From: Nanobdellota archaeon
Lineage (GTDB): Archaea > Nanobdellota > Nanobdellia > Pacearchaeales > GW2011-AR1
Length of the DNA: 10,176 nucleotides
Assembly: GCA_018901625.1 (NCBI GenBank)
Contig: JAHIEM010000029.1
Location: forward strand, 1-10,176
Direction of reading: 5' to 3'
Shown here: positions 5,116 to 10,176 of the stretch, in pieces
Position numbering within the stretch: the first letter of the stretch is position 1
How the letters are laid out: each line of letters starts with the position of its first letter
Notes under the pieces: model-generated
Told to the model about the DNA's origin: nothing
Database searches by the model: none
The model's input: the letters and a program-made list of their open reading frames with translations, nothing else
Translations under genes and position numbers: made by a program

Positions 5116-5123
5116 GTTTTGTG
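5116..5123. repeat. Right target-site duplication GTTTTGTG
   Basis: Identical to 1953-1960 and directly abutting the right terminal repeat. Between this site and the stop codon at 5157 nothing else is recognisable. Confidence 0.85.
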
Positions 5124-5156
5124 TTTTTCATGCGGGGATTAATAAAGATTTACAGA

Positions 5157-5516
5157 TTACCTGGGAGAGACATGTTCATAAATCCGGGAGCTCTCTTTTT
5201 CTATTTCTTTCAGTATTTCTTCAGCTTTTTTCCCACTAGCTCTGCCTTCTAGTTCTTCGAACCTTGCGCTGAAGTATTCTGTTTCATAATGACTTAGAGG
5301 AAAGAATCCATCTCTTACTCCTCTTATCTGGAAGAGCGGGTAGACTTTTCTGCTGAATAGTTCCTGAGCAAGAGAATCCAGTGCAGGAATGATGTCGCTG
5401 TTAAGCTGAATAGTGATTTCTTGCTCTTTTTGAGAGTCTCTTGAATGATACCATGCATGAAGGGTGTTATCCCAATATGCTATTTCAATGTTTGCAGATT
5501 CTCTAAATTGAATCAT
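5157..5516 (-). CDS. Hypothetical protein, 119 residues
   Basis: No family recognised. It has no signal peptide or membrane segment. The first 60 residues have alternating polar/hydrophobic stretches (ANIEIAYWDN, EQEITIQLNSDIIPAL) compatible with beta strands and a following helix. The last 35 residues (EELEGRASGKKAEEILKEIEKE) form a charged amphipathic helix, possibly a coiled coil. Aromatic residues cluster near 14-24 (YWDNTLHAWYH). The ATG at 5516 lies about 35 nt from the centre of a TATATAAA element that it shares, back to back, with the deoxyhypusine synthase gene, so the two may be divergently transcribed from one region. Codon use looks like that of the neighbouring core genes. Confidence 0.65.
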   Translation of the reverse strand: MIQFRESANIEIAYWDNTLHAWYHSRDSQKEQEITIQLNSDIIPALDSLAQELFSRKVYPLFQIRGVRDGFFPLSHYETEYFSARFEELEGRASGKKAEEILKEIEKESSRIYEHVSPR

Positions 5517-5547
5517 TAGCTTCTGAAATATTCATGACTAATAAAGA

Positions 5548-5555
5548 TTTATATA
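5548..5555 (+). promoter_or_regulatory. TATA box in the divergent gap (deoxyhypusine synthase side)
   Basis: TTTATATA preceded by the purine-rich TAAAGA, which fits a BRE-TATA pair reading towards the synthase gene. Transcription would start near 5578, leaving a leader of about 65 nt with no Shine-Dalgarno-like string. A second weaker box (CTATATGG, 5573-5580) could give a shorter leader. Read on the minus strand the same box could serve the gene ending at 5157. Confidence 0.5.
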
Positions 5556-5641
5556 GGGCAGAATATGCTTGTCTATATGGGATTAACAGACCATTTACCT
5601 AAGCTGTAAATTTCTTAATCGCAGATTTCTTTTCTATTAAA

Positions 5642-6709
5642 ATGATAAAAAATAAGATTGATAAGGAAAAAATATTGAAACCAAAAAAATCGTCTGATGC
5701 GATTTTTAGGGCGATCAAGAAACCGACGCCCGAAGACATAGCCAGAGGTTTCTTGACAGAGAATGTTTTCAGGAAAAGCGAAGAGGCTAGTGGATTGAGG
5801 GTTGAGGGGTATGATTTTGATTCTGGCGCTGATTACGTGAAAATAATTGATTCTTTTGCTAGTACTGGATTCCAGGCCACGCAACTATCTCGGGCTATGG
5901 AGATAGTTAATAAGATGAGGAAAGGAAAAGCATTTATTTATTTAGGATATACTTCTAATCTTGTAACTTCGGGATTAAGAGATATTTTTCGCTATCTTGC
6001 TGAAAACAAGATGATAGATGTGATAGTGTCTACTGCTGGGGGAATAGAGGAGGATATTATCAAGTGTCTGGGGGATTTTAAGATTGGAAGTTTTTCAGCT
6101 TCTGGAAAAGAATTGCGTGATAAAGGGATAAATAGAGCAGGGAATGTGTTTATTTCAAATAATAATTATGTGAAGTTTGAGGAGTTTTTACAGCAGATTC
6201 TTGAGGAACTTTATTCTGAGAAGAAGACAATAACTTCATCTGAACTGATATGGAAACTTGGAGAGAAGATTAATGATAAGAAATCAATTTATTACCACTG
6301 CTATAAGAACAAGATTCCTGTTTATTGTCCTGCAATTACGGATGGGGCTATTGGAGATAATTTATACTTTTTTTCATTTAAGCATCCTGATTTTAAGCTG
6401 GATATTATGCCTGATGTTGTATGGTTTAATAATACCACAATCGGGAAAAAGAAGACTGGAGCAATAATCTTGGGAGCTGGAGTTATAAAACATTCTATAT
6501 TAAACGCGAATATGCTGAGAAATGGCTGTGATTATGCTGTTTATATAAACACTTCTGCTGAATATGACGGGAGTGATTCTGGGGCTATGCCTGATGAGGC
6601 TGTTTCTTGGGGGAAAATTACTAAGAATGCTGAATCAGTCAAGGTTTTTGGAGATGCTACTATTTTATTTCCACTGATTGCTGCTCAATGTTTTGCTGAG
6701 AATCAGTAG
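5642..6709 (+). CDS. dys: Deoxyhypusine synthase
   Basis: 355 residues, full length for the family. It transfers the aminobutyl group of spermidine to one lysine of archaeal translation factor aIF5A, in an NAD-dependent reaction through an enzyme-imine. The catalytic lysine is Lys325 in EAVSWGKI, preceded by the hallmark AEYDGSDSGAMPDEA (Met stands where Arg is usual in the human protein). Other conserved blocks: VEGYDFDSGADY (54-65), TGFQAT (75-80), FIYLGYTSNLVTSGLRD (98-114), STAGGIEEDIIKCL (130-143), INRAGN (163-168), PAITDGAIGD (230-239), ILGAGVIKHSILNANMLRNG (276-295). Cytoplasmic. The ATG at 5642 gives the normal N-terminal length. The stop overlaps tail-to-tail by 7 bp with the RelE-like gene on the other strand, so there is no room for a terminator between them. 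Confidence 0.97.
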   Translation: MIKNKIDKEKILKPKKSSDAIFRAIKKPTPEDIARGFLTENVFRKSEEASGLRVEGYDFDSGADYVKIIDSFASTGFQATQLSRAMEIVNKMRKGKAFIYLGYTSNLVTSGLRDIFRYLAENKMIDVIVSTAGGIEEDIIKCLGDFKIGSFSASGKELRDKGINRAGNVFISNNNYVKFEEFLQQILEELYSEKKTITSSELIWKLGEKINDKKSIYYHCYKNKIPVYCPAITDGAIGDNLYFFSFKHPDFKLDIMPDVVWFNNTTIGKKKTGAIILGAGVIKHSILNANMLRNGCDYAVYINTSAEYDGSDSGAMPDEAVSWGKITKNAESVKVFGDATILFPLIAAQCFAENQ

Positions 6710-7020
6710 CTGAAAATCCGTTCGTAGTCTTTATGGTTGAAGCAGCCAAGAATAATTGCGATAATTTCTATCCTGCTGCCTGATAAACTGTAAAATAACC
6801 TCCATGCATTGGGAAGGTTGTACTTGTAGAGATTATTTATTGAAAATCTTTTTATCCATTCTTTTGGAATTAATCTTTGGGGTATTTTTATTCCACAAGC
6901 TGTATCTTCTCGAATATTAAGAAATGCATTCATAACGTGCCTGTAGATTTCTGGGTCTTTGCTTTCCAGCTCTTCTATGCTCTTTTTTATTCTTTCATCT
7001 CCGTATGTAATAGATATCAT
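6703..7020 (-). CDS. RelE-superfamily toxin-like protein
   Basis: 105 residues. The C-terminal half has the RelE/ParE pattern: LPNAWRLFYSL (69-79), then strand IEIIAIILGCF (84-94), then NHKDYERIF (95-103). The N-terminal half is a helix pair, as usual (RIKKSIEELESKDPEIYRHV). RelE-fold toxins cut mRNA in the ribosome, while ParE members act on gyrase. The WRLFY strand followed by a hydrophobic strand and H-K-D-Y-E is common in archaeal RelE-like proteins, so an mRNA-interferase role is favoured but not proven. The start overlaps the stop of the upstream winged-helix gene by ATGA (7017-7020), so the two are translationally coupled, antitoxin first. The 3' end overlaps the deoxyhypusine synthase stop. 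Confidence 0.75.
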   Translation of the reverse strand: MISITYGDERIKKSIEELESKDPEIYRHVMNAFLNIREDTACGIKIPQRLIPKEWIKRFSINNLYKYNLPNAWRLFYSLSGSRIEIIAIILGCFNHKDYERIFSY

Positions 7021-7310
7021 TTTATCTTTACTTCTAAATCCTTCCTTTTGAGGTATTTTTCAACAAGTTTTGGATTCCATATCCAGGTTATTGTCCCATC
7101 TTTGTTAATTATTATTTTGTTGTTTTTTTCTAGGTAGGCGAGTATTATCCTGAAGGTATTCCACATCATTTTCTTTGGGAGATTTCTGAATAACTCTATC
7201 TGGGTGTATTCCCCGCTATTTTTTTCTATAAATTCCTCTACCATTAGCACAGTATCCAGCCTTGGTGCTCTGCTTATTATGCACTCTTTGTTTTTTGTTA
7301 GAAGCTCCAT
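7017..7310 (-). CDS. Winged-helix antitoxin partner of the RelE-like toxin
   Basis: 97 residues from the ATG at 7310, or 107 from 7340. The shorter start is chosen because a TTTAAATA box (7341-7348) almost touches the ATG at 7340 but lies about 34 nt from the ATG at 7310, which fits a short leader. The pattern RLDTVLMVEEFIEKN, then 'QIELFRNLPKKMMWNTFRII', then LAYLEKNNKIIINKDGTITW and a short tail (NPKLVEKYLKRKDL) is a winged helix: three helices, then a hairpin wing with Trp. I recall similar small proteins next to RelE-like genes in archaea. The role inferred is to bind operator DNA and neutralise the toxin. ATGA overlap with the toxin gene. Confidence 0.65.
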   Translation of the reverse strand: MELLTKNKECIISRAPRLDTVLMVEEFIEKNSGEYTQIELFRNLPKKMMWNTFRIILAYLEKNNKIIINKDGTITWIWNPKLVEKYLKRKDLEVKIK

Positions 7311-7340
7311 TTTCTGATGTATCAGTTGATGCATTAGCAT

Positions 7341-7348
7341 ATTTAAAT
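7341..7348 (-). promoter_or_regulatory. TATA box of the winged-helix/RelE pair
   Basis: Minus strand CATTTAAATATG. Its position decides the likely start of the antitoxin gene: it abuts the first ATG (7340), so the ATG at 7310 is preferred. Confidence 0.5.
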
Positions 7349-7379
7349 GTTTGTTTTTTGATTTTTATTGTGCTTAGAA

Positions 7380-7783
7380 TTAATCAATTAGCAATCCTGG
7401 GTTCTCTGTTTTTTTATAAGTATCATCTGCAATCATATCTCCGATTATTCTTTGCCCGTAGCGCCAGGCACTATCTTTTTCTAGGTGAAATTCTTTTTGA
7501 AGCGCGTAAGCCCATTTTCTTTGATGTTCTTTCAATCCGTGAAAGTGATAGTGCCAAATGCTTGATCCTGTTCTTCCACTAGCGTCTTCTCTTTTTGCTA
7601 ATTCTATTATTTCTGAAGAAGAGCGAACAAAGTTTAAGACTAGCTCAAAGCACTTTGGAAGGGTTATGGATGGCTTTCTCTGATAGCAATGCCTTCAATA
7701 TCTGCTGAAATGCCCTCAACAGAAGTTCTACACGAGAACATAACTGCGATGTCGAGTTTTTTAGCAAGAAGGTTATCAGCCAT
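7380..7783 (-). pseudogene. Frameshifted gene of unknown family
   Basis: Two minus-strand frames read as one protein. The 5' part starts at the ATG at 7783 (MADNLLAKKLDIAVMF) and runs through ISADIEGIAIRES to a stop near 7666. The 3' part, in another frame, runs from KPSITLPKCFELVLNF to PGLLID and a TAA at 7380-7382. The frames swap within the GAGA run at 7678-7681: removing one GA gives a smooth join (IAIRKPSITLPK) and a protein of about 132 residues. The 3' part is rich in Trp, His, Tyr and charge (SSIWHYHFHGLKEHQRKWAYALQK) and looks helical. The promoter is intact: CTTATAAATC is centred 24 nt before the ATG, a leaderless start. This is either a recent pseudogene or a sequencing error. I do not recognise the family. 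It fills the stretch between the antitoxin gene and proS. Confidence 0.65.
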
Positions 7784-7801
7784 ATAGCTTGATAGACTTA
7801 A

Positions 7802-7811
7802 GATTTATAAG
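7802..7811 (-). promoter_or_regulatory. TATA box of the frameshifted gene
   Basis: Minus strand CTTATAAATC centred about 24 nt before the ATG at 7783. Just upstream lies TTGCACAATAA (7817-7827 on the minus strand), which matches 11 bases of the transposon's terminal repeat. Confidence 0.5.
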
Positions 7812-7847
7812 ATTAATTATTGTGCAAGATATATTTGTTTTTGAGAA

Positions 7848-9317
7848 TCAATAACTTCTTGCAGCATAAACAATCTCGCCTGCTTTCTTATTGCAGATTA
7901 TGCACTTTCCTTCTGCTTTTTCTTTTTTATCGTGTCTTGTTCCCATAACTCTTGCCTGGAGCTCTTTTTCTATGAAACCTGCGCATTCTTCCCCATCTTT
8001 TTTCACTGAACAGAAAGAGAATCTTGCAATTTTTTTGTTTTCAAGCGCTTTTGACACTTCCTGCTTTGTTTTGCAGTTTGCTATTGAATCTTTAAACTTC
8101 TTGTCTGCTCTTTCTAATAATCTTGCATCAAGTTTCATGCCTTGCTTTTTAATTTCTTCTGCTAAGTTTTTGTTTTTAATCTTTAATTTTTCCTTATTAT
8201 CTCTTGAATAGAGAGTTAGTTCGTGATTATTGATTTCTTTTTCTCCGAGCTCTATTCTTAAAGGGACACCTTTCATTTCCCAGAAAAAGAATTTTTCACC
8301 TGGCCTGGATTCTCGCGAGTCAATCTTGGCTTCAATTCCTGCTTTTTCTAATTCTTTTTCTATTTTTTCTGCTTCTCCCAGAACTTTTTTTGAGTTTTTT
8401 TCATTAAATATCGGGATAATAACTACCTGGATTGGGGATATTGAGAAAGGAAGAACTAATCCTGAATCATCCCCGTGCATTGAGATTACACTTGCCAGGA
8501 TTCTTGAGATTGCAGGGCCGTAGCAGGTTTGCCAGACATATTGGGACTCTCCTTTTTCATCCTGAAATCTTATGTCAAATGCTTTTGAGAAGTGCTGGCC
8601 CAGCAGGTGCGTGGATGGCTGCTGGATTATTTTTCCATCAGGCATTATTGTGTCTGAGCCAATTGTGTATTCTGCTCCTGGGAACTTGTCCCATTCTGGG
8701 CGTTTCATAGGCAAGAAAGGAACTAGAAACTTTTGGTGCATTATTTTTTCAGTCATTGCTATATCTTCCTGCACCTGCTCTTCAGCTTCTTCTTTACTAG
8801 AAAATGCATCATGGGCTTCTATCCATAAGAACTCGCGGGCTCTGATTAAGGGTCTTGTTGCCTTTGTTTCCAGCCTGAATACATTTGCTCTTTGGTATAG
8901 TTTTAGAGGCAAATCAGCTAATCCTCTTATCCATGAGCTGTATAATTGATAGAATGCTGTTTCTGATGTTGGGCGAAGGGCGAGTTTTTCTTCTCCAATT
9001 TCTTTTAGCCAGAAAACCTGGGGTGTAAAACCTTCTACGTGCCCTGCTTCTTTCTTGAAGTTCTCTTCTGGAATAACTGTCGGGAAGAATGTTGGCATGT
9101 GCCCTGTTTTTTGAAGTTCTTTCTCGTATATCTTATACATGTTTTCTATCAGCATTGCTCCCCATGGGCGTATTACAACAAATCCTTTTACATTATATCT
9201 TAGGTCAGTTATCTCTGCTTTTTCAACTATCTCTGAGTACCATTCTGAGAAGCTGTTTTCTTTAGAAACATTAAATGTTATTTTCTTTGCTTCTTGCCTG
9301 TTTTCTTGTTTTGTCAT
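7848..9317 (-). CDS. proS: Prolyl-tRNA synthetase, archaeal/eukaryotic type
   Basis: 489 residues, normal for the type without the bacterial editing insertion. It charges tRNA-Pro with proline in the cytoplasm. Class II core: motif 1 around WGAMLIENMYKIYEKEL (52-68) to FFPTVIP (77-83); the proline-binding loop RPTSET (115-120); motif 2 FRLETKATRPLIRAREFLWI (147-166); HLLGQHFSKAF (237-247); motif 3 GPAISRILASVISMHGDD (267-284). The anticodon-binding domain follows (about 294-400), with IDSRESRPGEKFF. The C-terminal zinc module has Cys436, Cys445, Cys472 and Cys475 and ends in the family's conserved Tyr (AARSY). Starts 7 bp after the hepT stop, so it is probably co-transcribed with mntA-hepT. 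I see no separate promoter. N-terminal start agrees with homologues that begin shortly before FSEWYSEIVEKAE. Confidence 0.97.
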   Translation of the reverse strand: MTKQENRQEAKKITFNVSKENSFSEWYSEIVEKAEITDLRYNVKGFVVIRPWGAMLIENMYKIYEKELQKTGHMPTFFPTVIPEENFKKEAGHVEGFTPQVFWLKEIGEEKLALRPTSETAFYQLYSSWIRGLADLPLKLYQRANVFRLETKATRPLIRAREFLWIEAHDAFSSKEEAEEQVQEDIAMTEKIMHQKFLVPFLPMKRPEWDKFPGAEYTIGSDTIMPDGKIIQQPSTHLLGQHFSKAFDIRFQDEKGESQYVWQTCYGPAISRILASVISMHGDDSGLVLPFSISPIQVVIIPIFNEKNSKKVLGEAEKIEKELEKAGIEAKIDSRESRPGEKFFFWEMKGVPLRIELGEKEINNHELTLYSRDNKEKLKIKNKNLAEEIKKQGMKLDARLLERADKKFKDSIANCKTKQEVSKALENKKIARFSFCSVKKDGEECAGFIEKELQARVMGTRHDKKEKAEGKCIICNKKAGEIVYAARSY

Positions 9318-9324
9318 GCTTAAA

Positions 9325-9663
9325 TTATAGCTCTTCTTTGATTTTTAATATTTTCTTCTTGAGATTTGGAATGTCTTCCTGAATTGTCTTTAAAATTACA
9401 ATTAAATCTACCCCAAAATAATTGTGAATTACCTTGTCTCTCATTCCTGCGATATCTCTCCAGGGCAGAGTGGGGTGTTTATCAGTGAATTCTTTTGGCA
9501 GATTCTTAACTGCTTCCCCAATTATTTCAATTTGCCTTATAACTGCGCTTTGTTTTTCTTTGTTTTTGATGAATTCCTTTTCTGAGACTCCTGACATGAA
9601 TTCTTCTATGTTTTCTATACTTTCTAAGATGTGCTTAATAAATACTGCTGAATCTTTATTCAT
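9325..9663 (-). CDS. hepT: HepT-like HEPN ribonuclease toxin (DUF86)
   Basis: 112 residues, the usual HepT size. It carries the complete RX4HXY motif: Arg75, His80 and Tyr82 in MRDKVIHNYFGVD. The preceding LPWRDIAG and RQIEIIGEAVKNL helix are typical. Arg and His make the RNase site. In characterised MntA/HepT pairs the tyrosine is the residue AMPylated by MntA, and it is present here. The ATG overlaps the mntA stop (ATGA, 9660-9663). A GAGG string lies 5 nt before it, inside the end of mntA, and should drive re-initiation. The gene lies directly before proS. Confidence 0.9.
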   Translation of the reverse strand: MNKDSAVFIKHILESIENIEEFMSGVSEKEFIKNKEKQSAVIRQIEIIGEAVKNLPKEFTDKHPTLPWRDIAGMRDKVIHNYFGVDLIVILKTIQEDIPNLKKKILKIKEEL

Positions 9664-9953
9664 ATTATCCTCTCTTCTTCTTGGAGTATCCTCTCTTTTA
9701 ATAACGGGTTAATTCCATTATAGGTCAGCAAGTCAACTTTTATTTTTATCTTATTTTCCAGCTCTCTTTCAATTCTGATTAGTTTTAATAGACTTCCTCT
9801 GAATTCAATTAAAATGTCAACATCACTCCCCTTTTTCTGCTCGTTTCTTGTGAAACTCCCAAATATCCCTGCCTTTTTTATCCCATTTTTTCTGAGGATT
9901 TTAGCTATTTTTGGCTTTAATTCACTTAAGCTAATTTTTTCTTGTTTTGCCAT
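9660..9953 (-). CDS. mntA: MntA-like nucleotidyltransferase antitoxin
   Basis: 97 residues, minimal nucleotidyltransferase. The active site is complete: GSFTRNEQKKGSDVDILIEF at 32-51 with Asp44 and Asp46 (GSX10DXD) and the third acidic residue Asp74 in KVDLL. It resembles MntA antitoxins that add AMP to a HepT tyrosine and so switch the RNase off. The next gene is hepT with a 4-bp overlap, antitoxin first. A TTTAAATAA stretch and a TATATAAAG stretch upstream (about 9974-9998) could be promoters, but they also lie inside the end of an upstream reading frame 20 bp away, so co-transcription from further upstream is possible. Confidence 0.9.
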   Translation of the reverse strand: MAKQEKISLSELKPKIAKILRKNGIKKAGIFGSFTRNEQKKGSDVDILIEFRGSLLKLIRIERELENKIKIKVDLLTYNGINPLLKERILQEEERII

Positions 9954-9973
9954 GCTTCCTTTAATTTTCAGGA

Positions 9974-10171
9974 TTATTTAAATTCTTTCTTTATATACTT
10001 TGCAAGATATGGGCGCAATCTTTCATAGAGTATGCTTGAGTTAATCAGAAGAGGGTTTCTTAATAGTAAGTCTAATTCATTATAACAACATTTATCATAG
10101 TCTTCTGATTCTGAGAAATCTAATAGTGCAGACTGGGCATTAAGTATAGAAATTAACTTGCCTTCTAGGAA
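9974..10171 (-). pseudogene. 3' part of an interrupted reading frame at the window edge
   Basis: An open minus-strand frame of about 65 codons without an ATG, ending KYIKKEFK and TAA at 9974-9976. Composition looks coding: Leu/Ile/Lys/Tyr-rich and helical (KLISILNAQSALLDF, ELDLLLRNPLLI, LYERLRPYLAKY). An in-frame TAG at 10172-10174 closes it on the 5' side, so it is either the remnant of a broken gene or a gene frameshifted near 10160-10170, where another frame is open to the window edge. No family recognised. It ends 20 bp before mntA. Confidence 0.35.
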
Positions 10172-10176
10172 CTAAA

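Noticed and set aside
7262..7582. 106-residue plus-strand reading frame
   Set aside because: It is antisense to the antitoxin gene and the frameshifted gene, with shadow composition and no supporting signals.
7891..8949. Several plus-strand reading frames of 92-125 residues
   Set aside because: They lie antisense to proS, have Ser/Phe/Leu-rich shadow composition and show no start signals.

Overview
The window looks like a fragment of a DPANN-type archaeal genome (Pacearchaeota/Woesearchaeota-like; this placement is inference). It is AT-rich, with short tightly packed genes. It encodes a deoxyhypusine synthase and an archaeal/eukaryotic-type prolyl-tRNA synthetase with a C-terminal zinc module. 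Many genes have a TTTAAATA/TTTATATA-type TATA box 24-35 nt before the start codon, which points to leaderless or short-leader transcription.

Layout. Positions 99-1908 hold three minus-strand genes, each with its own TATA-like box: two small exported or lipoprotein-like proteins flank a sigma-70-like protein, an unusual find next to archaeal core genes. Positions 1961-5115 form what I read as a complete non-autonomous transposon. Its ends are 15-bp perfect inverted repeats (GGCTTTGCACAATAA), flanked on both sides by the same 8-bp sequence GTTTTGTG, which I take to be a target-site duplication. It encodes no transposase of its own type. It carries a probable toxin-antitoxin pair (Panacea/YwgA-like winged-helix protein plus PIN-domain ribonuclease) and a HEPN-like gene. 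A separate IS200-type tnpA element has landed exactly at the start codon of the HEPN-like gene. The 15-mer TCTTGCACAAAAAGT occurs three times in the same orientation, at both ends of the element and between its two cargo modules.

Positions 5157-6709 hold a small unknown gene and, divergent from it, the deoxyhypusine synthase gene. Positions 6703-7340 hold a winged-helix antitoxin/RelE-like toxin pair that overlaps tail-to-tail with the synthase gene. Positions 7380-7783 hold a frameshifted gene of unknown family with an intact leaderless promoter. Positions 7848-9953 form a minus-strand run mntA-hepT-proS, so a MntA/HepT module sits directly upstream of an essential tRNA synthetase. Beyond it lies the 3' part of one more minus-strand reading frame, interrupted near the window edge.

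Together, at least three toxin-antitoxin-type modules, a HEPN gene, two mobile elements and two broken genes surround two housekeeping genes. This is an accessory, defence-like region interleaved with core genes. No tRNA, rRNA or CRISPR array was seen.
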